Of a stretch of 64,000 bases of DNA, positions 1-11,440 are shown in pieces. Within the stretch, counting starts at the first letter, position 1; each line of letters begins with the position of its first letter. The notes beneath the pieces are model-generated. The model saw only the letters and a program-made list of their open reading frames with translations, was not told the DNA's origin and ran no database searches. The stretch spans positions 47,250 through 111,249 of the forward strand of contig JBBHKE010000580.1 of the NCBI GenBank assembly GCA_037447655.1, written 5' to 3'. Made by a program: the position numbers and the translations under genes. The DNA is from Zygnema cylindricum (lineage: Eukaryota > Streptophyta > Zygnematophyceae > Zygnematales > Zygnemataceae).

Positions 1-884
1 GGATGAGGAGCCCTGGCGAGTTAAGTGCACTCAGAGAGAGACTCACGTGAATTGAGCGGTCCCGAGGAGTAGGTTGAGACTGGAGGGCGATACCATTTAG
101 GACTTTGCTGACTCCGGAGAGAGAGAAGCCACCACACTATTATTGTGGATAGCAAAAGAACAAAAATTGCTCCCAACACCACATAGCCTATAGCCCATGT
201 TGGAAACCCTCCTGCATTCCCATTAGACGAGAGGAAACGAACAAAAATGAGAAAAATGGAACCCCAGGATCCAAATTTAATCTCACGTCGAATTTAAATT
301 ACGACTATAAACTTTTTTAAACTCGTTCAAATGAAAATCTAAATTTAATTTCTGGTTTAAATTTTATTTTACAGCTCTTTGAAGTAAAAGTAAATTCCAA
401 TGTTTAGTTTCGGGTTCCAAGTTTATTTTTAGTTTTGAGAAGTATATGTTTCTGAATTCAAATTTTTAGCGTCAGTTTAAACTAAATTAAACCGAACCTG
501 TTTAACCTGTTTACAATGATAAAACGAGATAGGTAATAACACACATGTTTTACTGTGTACTTTGGGGCATTTTTTGTTTGTCTATTTGTTTATTTATATA
601 TTTATAAATTTTGGGGTTTTCTAAGTTGCTTACCGTCGTCACCTCCCACGATACTGGGTGGAGCCAAAGGGGGTAAAGCTGCAATATTTAAAACGATAAA
701 AAAAAGAGGGAGGAGGAGAGGGAGGGAGAGGAGGGAGGGGAGGGAGGGGGGGGGGGGGGAAATTTTTAGCAATGCGGCACACAACTTGAAAAAAGAAACC
801 AACTACTCTCCTAATTTAAACCAACGAAAAGGAAATAACGGTGAACAAAATCTAAAAAAAGATATTGAAAAACGACAAGCGAGG

Positions 885-920
<36 letters not shown>

Positions 921-3164
921 AAGGATTGGATTCTTTTTTTCTTTTTTTTCCTGACCGTCAGTTGGAGGTGGAGAAGATTGAATTTCTGTCGATGTCTCAA
1001 AACTGACGTCGAGAACTGTCACACGTCCAAAATACGAACCGAAATCGAGAGATGTATTGTGTAAAACTTGTAAAAGAGAAAAAATTTCATCGAAAGAAAA
1101 CGCGTCCGATGACGCGGGAAAAATTTGAAGGTCGACAAAAGTGATATTTACACCCGTGTTATTTGCAGTTTTTACCCAAACCTGACAAAAAAAAAGGGGG
1201 TGGGGGAAGAGATGGAAAAGAATGAGAGAAGAAAACAGGACGTCTCTATGAAAAATTTGAGAATTCTTAAGTTTTGACGCAGAAGAATCATTGTTTCTCC
1301 TTCTTTTTCCAAATCAATGGGTAATTGTTTGAGAAAAAAAGGGCATCATGATTCAAACAATGCTTACTACTATGTATTACAGTAATGAATTTATTGCTGG
1401 TAATACGCAAATAAAAATAAACGAACATAACAAAAGTATGTAAAAAAAAAGGAGAGATGGAGTGTTAAGAAGAGGAAAAGGGGGGCCTGTCAAATAAAAA
1501 ATCCTGCTTTTCTGCTCTACTCCTCCCCCCTCTCCCCCGCCCCCCCTTTGCGCTTCCCAAACTCCCTCCCTCTCTAGATCAAAGTTAGCCCTTATAAGTC
1601 CTTTTAATTACCACTCTAGTTTTTGTTTGAAATCTAGTTCATATCGAAATCCAGAATTCCTTTAGTGTGTTATATTATCTCAGATTTTGATATTTAGCTT
1701 TTTCCTTTTCTCTCTAATTAGATTTTTCTACGTACTTTAGGATCCAAAAGTACAATTGTATTCCGGTCAAGATCTGTCTATAACAGATCCTTCTCCTTCT
1801 CCTTCTTCTTCTGTCTTCTTGTTCCTTCTCTCGGGATATTTTTCTCCTTCTAATTAACTCTGTCTTTTCAATTTATTTGATAATCAATTTCAGAAACCTT
1901 TTCAAGCTGTCTATCTTTCCACTCTATTTCTGCCATCATGTCTTCTAATCTATTAGCTCCTCCTCCCCCTCCCACCGACAAAAGAGCAGTGTAAACATAT
2001 CATTTAAACTAAGGTTTTCGGGCTAGTGTGGTCCACAGTATATCAGTAAAAAATGGTCATTTACTTTCTTTTTTGAGCATGACAATCGGCAATTTGATTG
2101 GAAAACCATACTTACTCCCCGTTACAGACAACCAGAAAAGTAGGAAAATGTATGACTAGAGAGTAGATTCAAATCTATAACAATAATAATAACTTGGATT
2201 AACCCGTCGTTTTCTTTGACATTAATTTTCTATTTTTCTTACACGTGAAAAAAATTACAGGAAACGTTTTTATGCAAAGTAGAAAGGTATGTTTCTATAT
2301 TATGTTCTTTTCTCTTATCGAAATAAATATATGTGTTTTCCAGTAAAAGAAAAAAACGCAATACACACCGCCCATAACTACTAGAGTTATTGAAACATTA
2401 GTGTTAACGCTTTACTAGAATTAACCAATTAAATTATGTTTTGCCACGTGGCTCCTTATGGGTCACTTAATTACATCGTGGTTTTAACACTAATTTATGA
2501 TTTTGGTTCAAAAAAAACTCGGACTTGAAATAATGATACTAACTCTAATACTGATGGGCAGTCTATATTGCATTTTTTCTTTGTCTTATCTTTTGAAGCA
2601 TGAACTTTCTTATGTTTTATCGACACAATGACTTGATAAATAAGTTAATGTAAGCAGTCAAAAGAGCCCGAGAAAGGACAAAATAAGGGGAGAAGAGGGG
2701 GGGAAGAGGGGGAGAGACAAGAAGAATACTTGTTCGATTACAATTGACTTCAGGTATCAAAAAATCATCTCTTTCCAAGTGTTACGACATTTAAGGTGAT
2801 ACTTTTTCCATTTTTCTCCCCGTATCTGTTTTGCAGAATGCTGTTTGGTAAAACACACAAATTCTGGTGTGGGTAGTCAAAATAGACATTATCTTAAACA
2901 ATGCATTCCACACTAAATAGAGTGCGACCACACAACAAATCGGTATTAAAGTAGGAGGGCATGAGGATTGCTTCCCGGTTAACGGTTCTTATTTCGTGTG
3001 ATCCACACTAAAAAGTGTGTGACTACAAGACAAATCGGTATCACAGTAAGGAACTTATCAGTACGAGGACTGTCTTTAGCATTAAAAATATCAATTTTGA
3101 AATTGGTGTTAGAGTGGAGAAATTATTTGTCTGAGGACCGTTGCATTGAGATACGACCGATTCC
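1..3164. other. gene-free AT-rich flank with low-complexity tracts
   Basis: I see no credible gene here. Open frames on either strand owe their length to low complexity: a GA/G-rich tract near 700-760, a long A run near 888-918, and pyrimidine-rich CTT/CTC tracts near 1781-1840. The rest is AT-rich with no recognisable domain, tRNA or element ends. Confidence 0.6.
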
Positions 3165-3382
3165 AGTTTAGTTTGTTTTGGTTTATTCTAGTTTACTCTA
3201 GTTTATTTTAGTTTTTTCTAGTTTTCTCAAATTATTATAGTTTATTCTAATTTACTCTAATTTATTTTAATTTATTCTAATTCATTCTAGTTTATTTAAT
3301 TTATTTCATTCCGCTTTAGTTTATTTCAGTTTATTTAATATTGTTTTAGTGTATTTCAGTTTTACTTAATATTATTTTAGTT
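3165..3382. repeat. degenerate AT-rich minisatellite (TAGTTTATTY-like)
   Basis: About twenty imperfect copies of a 10-11 bp unit close to TAGTTTATTC or TAATTTATTT run head to tail. Drift between CTAG and TAAT versions suggests slippage-driven growth. No coding potential. Confidence 0.8.
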
Positions 3383-4183
3383 TATAAGAGCAGTTTATTA
3401 CCTCTTCTTACCATTGTTACGAACGTACGAATTAATGTTGACAATGCCATTTTACCGTCCAAGGCCATTTTTACAAAGCGGTCCTACTGTTGTGACACCG
3501 AGACAAAACCCTAAATCACTGCACCAAACTGCGCACTCCGAGACTCACACAAATCCTCAACGCATGCATTTCTTCCCTCTTCCTATCTCCGCTATCCCCG
3601 CGGATTCCCGCCTTCTACCCTTCTCCAGACTAAACGACAAAACCAAACCCAACCCAACCCAACCCGACAAAAAAAAACAAAAAAACTCAAAACGTCCAAC
3701 CTCCCCTCCCCTCCCCACCCACCCACTAAACCCCCCCCTGCGTTGCGTTGACCCCCAGTCTGTCCGCCCCCCATGGCCCGAGCTCGTTTGCTGCGCGCGG
3801 GCTGGGAGGCGGGTTGTCAGCGGTGCATGATTTGATGTTTGAAAGCGTCGCGCCGAAGGATCGAGTCCGGATAAACGGTCAGTCAGTTACACCTCAGTTC
3901 GCATGCAAGGAATTTTCCGTACAACTATGGGTTTGACGGGGCCACTCAACTGCGTCAGAATATTTGCGCTCGTATGGACGAGCGCTAACGCTATCTCTGA
4001 CGAGTGTGGAGTCCCGGCCAGCTGATAGGAAGTTGAAAGTACGGATTCCTTAACATGACTGGCCACTGACGTTTCGCACGTGTCAATTTTTCAGCGTTGA
4101 CGGGCCCGTCAACAGGCGAACCGAACCGACTGTTTCCAGCTAACCCGTTGTTATTTCTAGTACGTACTTTTCACTGACTGCAA

Positions 4184-4250
4184 TACAGTACTGTACAGTA
4201 CAGTACAGTACAGTACAGTACTGTACAGTACTGTACAGTACTGTACTGTA
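4184..4250. repeat. GTACA/GTACT palindromic microsatellite
   Basis: A 67-bp tract alternates CAGTA and CTGTA, giving overlapping TGTACA and AGTACT palindromes. It should form hairpins readily. Confidence 0.9.
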
Positions 4251-5904
4251 GTTCCCTGCGGTCTGCTGCCCTGCTGTCCTGTGACTGGCTCAGTGGTCGC
4301 AGTGTAGAAATTGATATTTTCACACACGAAAAATATTTGTTTGCAGCAAATAGTCGGTTCGGTACTGTACTTCAGTAGGCGGTCCGTCCACTCAGAAAAA
4401 ACGAATACCTGCGCGATGCCACGTGGCTCACCATATCTAGATATCTCTACCTTTCAACCATTGTCGGCGTCTCCATGCGCGATGTCAGAGATGTTGCCAC
4501 AGTAAAGTACAGTACTGTAGCGGCCGAATGTACGGATGAATTTCTTTGACGCACTTGGGTGGACACTCCTCAAAACCAGTAGGTGTCCTGGAAAGTGTAC
4601 GTTTACGTACGGCAGTCATTTTGCGTGTCAGCCGAGAAGTTTTGGGTGTCCGCCCAGCAATTTCCCTACAGCGCTGGACGGATATGATAGTACGGTGTGC
4701 GGCTATGCGATATGTACGAACTGGTACCTTCGGGCCGTGGATCTGCGCCTCCAACGGGAAGTTGGGCGGGAATCGCGCGATTCGCCCGGGGCGGCGAAGA
4801 ATTGATGGAGGCCTCGTACCGCACGCCCGCGGAATCTATGACAAATTGTACTAAAATTATCGGAAAAGCGGAAATGGTGCGCTCAAAATGCAGCACTGCC
4901 GTACGGTACGGCGGGTCGCAGCCCGCACGTTAGTGGATCCAGTTTGGCGATCCTAAGATTGTCCCGCTCCAATGCGACAGGCGCAGGGCAGTTTTCGTAC
5001 ATATGAAGTACGGCTCCTCTGTCGCGAAGCTGAAAAGTCACGAGCCGTTTGTTGGAGCTCGGAGGTCAGTAGAGCAGAAGGCGTTTCTGGTGTCCGTTGT
5101 GCAGCGTGTCTCTGTGTAACGGGCTGTTAGACCGGACAGTTGGCAGTAACGACTGATGGGGAAAATATCTGGCATGACATAAATGAACAACTTCGTCTGT
5201 TTGCGTCCCGACAGAGCTTTGTGACCAGCCGTACTCTGCGTAACCGTCCAAAGTGTGGATAGCTGCTCCCGACAGCAGGGGCACAGGTTTTCTCCTGCAA
5301 AACGACAACCGAGTCCTCTCTTAGCAAAGATGGCTCCTTCTCGCACATGTAGCGTACGGAATCGGTGAAGTACGAAAGGTGTACGGCAGCAGCTTACGGC
5401 GTAGTTACGGGACATAAAAGAGCTACATCTGCGCACCTCGGAAAATCCGCTGTAACGCCCAAACCATAGTTGTAAGATGCGGTAGAAAATAGGTACATGT
5501 AAAAAAACAGAAAAGCATCATTTTTCACCGCAGTGACACGTGTAAAACGATTTATCGCCAGTTGGATCAAGTTCCCACGAAATTCCAGAAGACGAAATAT
5601 TTACGGCCCAAAATATTTGTAGATTTGTCCAACAACAATTTGATGTTTTTTTTGCGGTATCCACGTTGCACTCTACACTGCCCCTCGTTATTAGTGTTAA
5701 TAACACTACGTCAGCCCCGGCTTCTTTTGGCCGAGAACCATCAGTTAATGTTAGCAACACTATTCAAAAGCGTGGATCAACACTATTATTGATTAATTGC
5801 ATATTCTAATTTCGCTATTACAGAAAAAAATCCTAACGCTGATAAGTAAAAACGGTGGGCAGTGTATAGTAGAAAGTTTCCGGTGTCAACACTATTTTCT
5901 CTGG

Positions 5905-5938
5905 CGTGTGTGTGTGTGTGTGTGTGTGGGGGGGGGGG
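5905..5938. repeat. (GT)n microsatellite running into an 11-G tract
   Basis: A GT dinucleotide run ends in an uninterrupted G tract. Confidence 0.9.
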
Positions 5939-5968
5939 ACATTTCTAGTTTTCAACTACACCTGAATG

Positions 5969-6162
5969 GCTATTAGGGTTAATGTTTTTTTCGTCTCTTT
6001 AAACATATTTTCTCCGTACACACTTGTTTGATTTTCAATTGGAGACCGCCAATCGGAAGCAGAGAATCATAACTTTCAATCTCAACCGTCAGATCTAAAA
6101 TCCGACAAAATTGTACGGAGAAAAGATGTTTTAAGTGAAAAAAAAACATTAACACTAATAGC
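5969..6162. mobile_element. foldback MITE-like element
   Basis: Two arms of about 50 bp (5969-6019 and 6110-6162) are imperfect inverted complements. The left begins GCTATTAGGGTTAATG and the right, read on the minus strand, begins GCTATTAGTGTTAATG. Both arms end in TTCTCCGTACA. A related half-site occurs near 5688-5704. No coding capacity and no clear target duplication. Confidence 0.6.
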
Positions 6163-6180
6163 GATACACGGTGTACTGTA

Positions 6181-6311
6181 GTGTTGGGTATCGGGTAATT
6201 CATATCGCGATAATCTCGTATTCGATATATCGATTATCGATCAAGCAGAAATCTCAATATATCGTACCGGGACCAACATAAATGATCGCGATATATTTCG
6301 CGATATATAGT
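6181..6311. repeat. hAT-like terminal repeat, copy 1
   Basis: Begins GTGTTGGGTATCGGG and continues with dense TATCG/CGATA palindromes. It matches 7008-7131 in the same orientation over more than 100 bp. GTGTTGGGTATCGG resembles the TIR style of hAT-superfamily non-autonomous elements; that assignment is by resemblance only. Confidence 0.5.
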
Positions 6312-6414
6312 ATTTTTTAAATTTAATATTTTATATAATTTGTTATTTTATCGAAAAAGACAAATTGTCTAATACGCCACGTACGACAGGATTTTCGTTC
6401 CGTTACTTTCAAGG

Positions 6415-6919
6415 TACACCGCGAATCGTAATTAGAGTAAAGAAAAAATTAGAGTAAAAAAAGATAAAAAGATAATTAGGGTTATGAACTCTAATTTGTG
6501 AGATATAACTTTTTCAAAAAGGAATTTACTCTAATTTATTTAAGTATTCTAATTTGACGCGCTGAATATCTCTACTGTAAATTAGGTATTCGTACAGAAC
6601 CTGACACAACGTACAGTTTATCGTCACTATCACGTTTGCACTACGTGGTTTGTTAAAACGCAGTTACATGATAACGGCCTGTATTAAACCGTTATTTGTA
6701 CATCTTTACTTTATAAAGTACAATTTTGCACGGTCAGACACCGACCGTACGCCACACTATTTAAAACGACACTGTATTAAAGTTATTAACGCTCATTCAA
6801 AAAGTACCTTAAATAGTATAATGAAAAATTTAGAATCATTTACTCTATTTAACCTGATAGAGTCGAAATTTAGGGCGACTGAATTAGCGTTATTTACTCT
6901 AATTACGATTCGCGGTGTA
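6415..6919. mobile_element. 505-bp MITE with perfect 27-bp terminal inverted repeats
   Basis: Positions 6415-6441 and 6893-6919 are exact reverse complements over 27 bp, starting TACACCGCGAATCG and ending AGAGTAAA. The interior has no recognisable protein. I could not find a convincing target-site duplication, so the superfamily is open. It lies between the two hAT-like direct copies at 6181 and 7008. Confidence 0.7.
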
Positions 6920-7007
6920 GACACCGCAAAATGTAACCGACAAAAAATTGCTACTTCCAAAATGTAACCGACGAAAAATTACTAATTCTGTAATTCATAT
7001 AATTAGT

Positions 7008-7131
7008 GTTGGGTATCGGGTAGTTTCATATAGCGATAATTTCGATATTCGATATATCGAATATCGATCAAGCAGATTCCTCGATATATCGTACCGGGAC
7101 CAACATAAATTATCGCGATATATATCGCAAA
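7008..7131. repeat. hAT-like terminal repeat, copy 2
   Basis: Same orientation and same start (GTGTTGGGTATCGGG) as the copy at 6181, including the shared phrase TACCGGGACCAACATAAAT. Confidence 0.5.
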
Positions 7132-7204
7132 AATTGCATATCCGTACAGTCAGAGTACGGAAAACCGTACGAAAAAGAGTACGGAGAATCGTACGGATAT
7201 TTTG

Positions 7205-7255
7205 CCCCCCCCCCCCCCCCACCAAACACGGGGGGGGGGGGGGGGGGGGGGGGGG
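7205..7255. repeat. C16-spacer-G26 homopolymer pair
   Basis: Sixteen C, a 9-nt spacer and twenty-six G form a near-perfect hairpin-forming or quadruplex-forming block, placed immediately before the orphan copia fragment. The exact run lengths may reflect assembly uncertainty. Confidence 0.8.
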
Positions 7256-7257
7256 TG

Positions 7258-7767
7258 GAAAACTTATCGGATGTAAGTGGGTTTGAAAATTAAAACTCAA
7301 TCCTGACAATACTATTGAGAGGTATAAGGCACGGTTAGTGGCCAAAGGTTTTACTCAGAAGAAGGGAATAGACTGCGAAGAAACCTTTGCTCCAGTCATC
7401 AGATTTCCCTCGGTCTGGATACTTCTCAGTATGGCAACTGTAGAAGACACGGAAGTACACCAGATGGACATCAAAACTGCCTTCTTGTATGGAGAACTAG
7501 AGGAGGAGATCTTCATGCGACAACTGGAAGGATTCGTGGAACAAGGAGAAGAAAGTAAGGTATGCCGGCTGATCAAATCTCTCTATGGTTTGAAACAGGC
7601 ACCCAGACAGTGGAATAATAAACTTGATGAGTTCGTTATTGGTTTGGGATACATTCGGATCAGTTCAGATCATTCAATTTATGTTTTTGAAGAAGAGAAA
7701 GGTGTCATCTTTATTGCAATTTACGTTGATGATTTGCTTGTTTTGAGTAAGTCAATGGAGAAAATTC
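7258..7767 (+). pseudogene. orphan Ty1/copia reverse transcriptase fragment
   Basis: Encodes the amino half of a copia reverse transcriptase. In order it shows ERYKARLVAKGFTQ, the block FAPVIRFPSV, MDIKTAFLYGELEEEIFM, LIKSLYGLKQAPRQW and the catalytic YVDDLLVLS. There is no Gag, integrase, RNase H or LTR around it. It is closest to the family-B copy at about 38760-39260. The upstream edge abuts the G26 run and the downstream edge abuts A20. One in-frame stop precedes the long open part. It is either a captured fragment of a B-like element or a processed retro-copy. Confidence 0.85.
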
Positions 7768-7787
7768 AAAAAAAAAAAAAAAAAAAA
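7768..7787 (+). repeat. A20 run ending the orphan copia fragment
   Basis: Twenty A residues directly follow the reverse-transcriptase fragment at a point where the related family-B element has no A run. Confidence 0.85.
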
Positions 7788-7992
7788 CTAATCGAAAAGT
7801 TCTCAAGAACCTTGCTCTTCACATTTGGAGTGAACGACAAAAAACATTCAAGTTTTGAAAAATGGGGGATGGATACGGAATTGAATTGAAGTAAAAATTG
7901 AAAATGAAGGATATTTTGAAATTTCTTTGACCCCTTTGGATAAAAATACTTGAATTTTTTTGCAGTCTAATTCCACTAAACGGTTTGAATTA

Positions 7993-8115
7993 AGGTTTAG
8001 GGTTAGGGTTGAGAGTTAGAGTTAGGGTAAAGGTTAGAATTAGGGTTAGGATTAGGGATAGGGTTAGGGTTAGGCTTGAGTTTTAGAGTTAAGCTAGGGT
8101 TAAGTTAGGGTTGGG
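7993..8115. repeat. degenerate interstitial TTAGGG-like tract
   Basis: About 120 bp of TTAGGG, TTAGAG, TTAGGA and GTTAGGGT variants in one orientation. Too degenerate and internal to be a chromosome end. Confidence 0.8.
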
Positions 8116-8551
8116 CCCGGTTCGTACCGAACTAAATACACCGTTTTTTCGCTAATTCATTTTCGTTGATTCGATAACGGTTTAAGCCGGCATGGTTCGG
8201 TTTTTTACGATTTTAAGAACCGGTTGGTTCATTTTTATCATGTTCTTTTTTTTTCTTTTTTTCCACTCCTTTTGTACCTCGATGGTTTTTTTCCCATCGC
8301 ACTTTTTGTAGTAAAGTACAGCTGTACCTTTTTTCGTTTGTCTGATCACGCCAAACCCGGTTTGAACCGACGTACGAATGTACGGAAATTAATTACAAAC
8401 AATATCGTAAATTACAAGTTTTACAAGAATAAAAGAACGTAAAAGGACAGATTATGGGAGTACTGTACCAAATAAGTAGAATCTAAACGACATTTCGGGA
8501 CATTTTTAGGTACTGTAGTTTTAGCGTTTTTACTTTTTAGGATGTGTAAAA

Positions 8552-10416
8552 ACGTGTTGTGTATCGGTAAGGATTTGCCGATAACCGATATGGACCCATT
8601 TTCGGGTACCCGATAATCGATATATTGGTACGATATATCGCTATCGGTGTTATCGCCGATAAATAACCGATGTTTATCGGTATTTATTGGCGATAATACC
8701 GATATCGATAACTATCGGCGATATATGTACGAACCGTACAGATAAATGTACGGCAAGTACACTCAACTGTACGTCATATTCCACGGACGCGCCCTACTCA
8801 CAACCCTATCTACTGAGGTGTCAACCAATCAGATCATTGTTATTGTACAGTTGTACAAGCACAAAAAGTACAGTAGCCGCCATGAGGTCTGTACGGTTTT
8901 GGTACGGATCTAATAAAACGATGTACCTTTCATATCCGACGCCATGGCTTTGTCCCTTTCTTCCTTGTGATCCACTGGAGACCTGCCACGTGTCAATCTA
9001 TCGGCTTTTTTGGCATAAGCCGCCAAAAGAGCCATTCCGGGATGCCGGCGCTTACGCTGGCCGTCCGCTCGTATTTTCTCATTCCAAGTCGTCCGTTCAA
9101 TTCCGGCGGCTCGCAGAATGTTATTTTGCGTCCGTTGTACTTTGTGTCCGCCGTCCTTTTTCCGTTCTATGTTCACCAGTTCGTCGGTACAATTCCGTAC
9201 GTTTCTGTAAAATCGATGTTCAGTTAACCGGCCAAAAACTACTACAAAGTGCAACGTATCTTTATAAATTATTATCGGCGATAATGTCGATATCGATAAC
9301 TATCGGCGATATATGTACAGACCGTACAAAGAAATGTACGGCCAGTACACTCAACTGTACGTGTTATTCCCGGGACGCGTCGCGGACCCCCTTCCCCCCG
9401 ATTTCAATAAAAAACCGCGATATTTCCTTCATTATTTATAATTTATGGGGGTTTTACTTGGGTACCCCTTCCAAAATGTCCTTTTGACTATTATTTTTTT
9501 ATAAATGGCATTTAATGGCGGCAGTCTGACATATTTTTTCGTCTGCTTTGTTCGTCTATTCGTCTGGTTTTCGAAAATGTTTTATTTTACAAATTTACAA
9601 TGTATTTTAGTTTGTTCGTTCCGGTTTTATAATTTTATAACTATAAAATATTATTTTTAATTTGTCAACGTTAATGCGTCGCGCTATCTGTAATAAAGTT
9701 CAGTTAAACAGCGTACGGAACAAATTCTTACACGTGTCATACCACACTATATACAGTCAATAATATAATACATTATATTATAAAATACTATTGTATGCAT
9801 ACTACATTTTTTTAAGTTATCGCAGATATGGAATTTGTTGGTCTCTGACCGATATATCGGAACCTCTGACCGTTCGATAACCGATAACTATCGGTATCGG
9901 TGTTATCGCGATAACTTTTTTACCGATGCACACCACTACTATACATGGCTAAACGTTTTTGTCTTTGGAAACCAAAATACTACACAATGTTTTTTTTGGC
10001 TTTCCGATAATAAATTTATTGGCACAATATACCAACACCAGTGTTATCGCCAATAAAAAACCGATAATATCAATTTTTTATTGCGATAACACAGGTACCG
10101 ATAACTATCGGCGATAATTGTACGGATCATGTCGAACAATTGTACTGTTTAATCCGAACCGAACAGTCGTTATTACGTTACATAAAGTACGGAACAGATT
10201 ATTACACATCTCATACCACGCTATATACGGTAAATATAAATATATATATATAATATAGTATATTATAAAGTTATATTATACGTACTATAATTTTCACTTA
10301 TCGTCGATAAAGAATCTGTTGGTCTCGGAGCGATATATCGGGACCCTTCACCGTTCGATAACCGATAACTATCGGTATCGGTGTTATCACGATAATTTTT
10401 TTGCCGATACACAACA
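8552..10416. mobile_element. hAT-like element block with nested duplicated ends
   Basis: The left edge reads GTGTTGTGTATCGGTAA; the right edge, on the minus strand, reads GTGTTGTGTATCGGCAA, so the block has matching inverted ends. The interior is full of ATCGG/CCGAT palindromes. A third end-like copy finishes at about 9945 (GTAGTGGTGTGCATCGG on the minus strand). The segments 9690-9945 and 10170-10416 are direct duplicates, as are 8687-8785 and 9270-9370. No transposase is recognisable, so this is a non-autonomous composite. An 8-bp target duplication was not found. Confidence 0.55.
8790..9240 (-). mobile_element. LTR-like relic resembling family G
   Basis: The order of phrases follows the family-G LTR at 61923-63022: AACCAATCA, a GTACAG/AAAGTACAG cluster with AGCCGCC, CTGCCACGTGTCAAT, ATTCCGGGATGCCGG, then a GGCCGTCCG and CCGTTCAATT block. 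Divergence is high. It sits between the 100-bp direct repeats at 8687 and 9270 inside the hAT-like block. Confidence 0.4.
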
Positions 10417-10689
10417 CAACAAAATACTTTGTTGAGGGCGTTGTACTGCAAATCGAGAACTGGACCATTTACTGCAGCTTGTTATGTACATTTAAATAGA
10501 ACAACTTATGCATTTGTTTCAAAATGTATATGAAAAATATTGTTAACGTTAAGGGTTTTATAGCTCTAGATTAAGTGAACTCTATAAAATGCAATATTTT
10601 GTTTATACTCTCTACATAAAAATCCAATACACACTTTTATTAAATCAAATAACCGGTAAGATGTATTGTACGAGACATTTTCACCACAA
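10417..10689. other. unassigned AT-rich spacer
   Basis: No gene, repeat end or regulatory signal that I can support. Confidence 0.5.
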
Positions 10690-11440
10690 ACAATTGAAAA
10701 GGGACGCAAAGGGAGCCAGAGGGAAGAAAACAAAGGCAAACAAAGGTAAACGAAGGCAAGCCAAGGTAAATGAAAGCAAGCGGAGTTAGTTGGAGGCAAA
10801 TCGAGGAGAAGTTAGGCAAAAATAGGCAAAGCGAGTCAAAGGGAGGCAAGCAAATGTAAGGTAGTAACGGGAGGCAAAGGGAGGCAAGTGGAGGAAAACA
10901 GAGGTAAAGTGTCGCAAAGAGGGACAAACCGAGGCAAACGAAGGCAAACGGAGGTGAACAAAGACACAAGGAGTATAATCGAAGCAAATCAAAATAAAAG
11001 GTTGCAAACAAAGGTAAACGAAGTAAAATGGAGGCTAAGGAAGGCAACGAGTGTTTAATGGAGGCAAAAGAAGGCTAAGGGAGACCGGCGAAAACAAACG
11101 AAGGCAAAAGGGGTCAAAAGGAGGCAAATGAAGGCTAAGAGGGTCAAAGGGAGGCAAACAAAGGCTAAGGGGGTCAAAGGAGAGAAATGGAAACTAACTA
11201 ACGGATGCAAACGAAGGCAAACCTAGTCAAATGGAGGTAAATGCAAGGAAACGTAGCAAAGGGGAGTAAAGGGAGGCAAAGAGAAGCAAACAGAGGTAAA
11301 AAAAGGCAAAGAGAGGCGAAGAGAGGCGAAGAGAGGCAAAGAGAGGCAAAGAGAGGCAAAAGGAAGCAAAATGAGGCAAACGGAGGCAAAAAAGGCAAAC
11401 GGAGGAAAACAGTGCGAAAGATGTGAAACGGAGACAAATC
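10690..11440 (+). repeat. purine-strand minisatellite, GGAGGCAAA-like
   Basis: About 750 bp of degenerate 8-10 bp units such as GGAGGCAAA, GAAGGCAAA and GAGAGGCAAA. The plus strand is almost free of T. The complementary strand reads as long repeated FASLCLPL-type frames, a by-product of the unit rather than a gene. Confidence 0.85.

Larger units (their letters stand above)
3383..5968. other. unassigned region rich in GTAC
   Basis: No gene is supported. Several overlapping short frames at 4485-5436 lack any recognisable motif and occur on both strands of a GC-richer, GTAC-rich stretch, so I treat them as chance. Some phrases (CACGTGTC near 4078, CCACGTGGC near 4420, GGATCGAGTCC near 3858) recall the LTR modules seen later, so an old LTR relic is possible but not demonstrable by eye. 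Confidence 0.4.

Noticed and set aside
555-1064. A 169-codon open frame
   Set aside because: Its length comes from A, G and GA low-complexity tracts; no domain, and competing frames exist on the other strand.
3835-4120. An old LTR relic
   Set aside because: A few shared phrases (GGATCGAGTCC, CACGTGTCAATTTTT) are suggestive, but no boundaries, module order or second copy could be established.
4485-5436. Cluster of 70-130 codon frames on both strands
   Set aside because: Overlapping frames in a GC-richer stretch without recognisable motifs; no reason to prefer any.
7993-8115. Chromosome end
   Set aside because: The tract is degenerate and followed by 56 kb of sequence.
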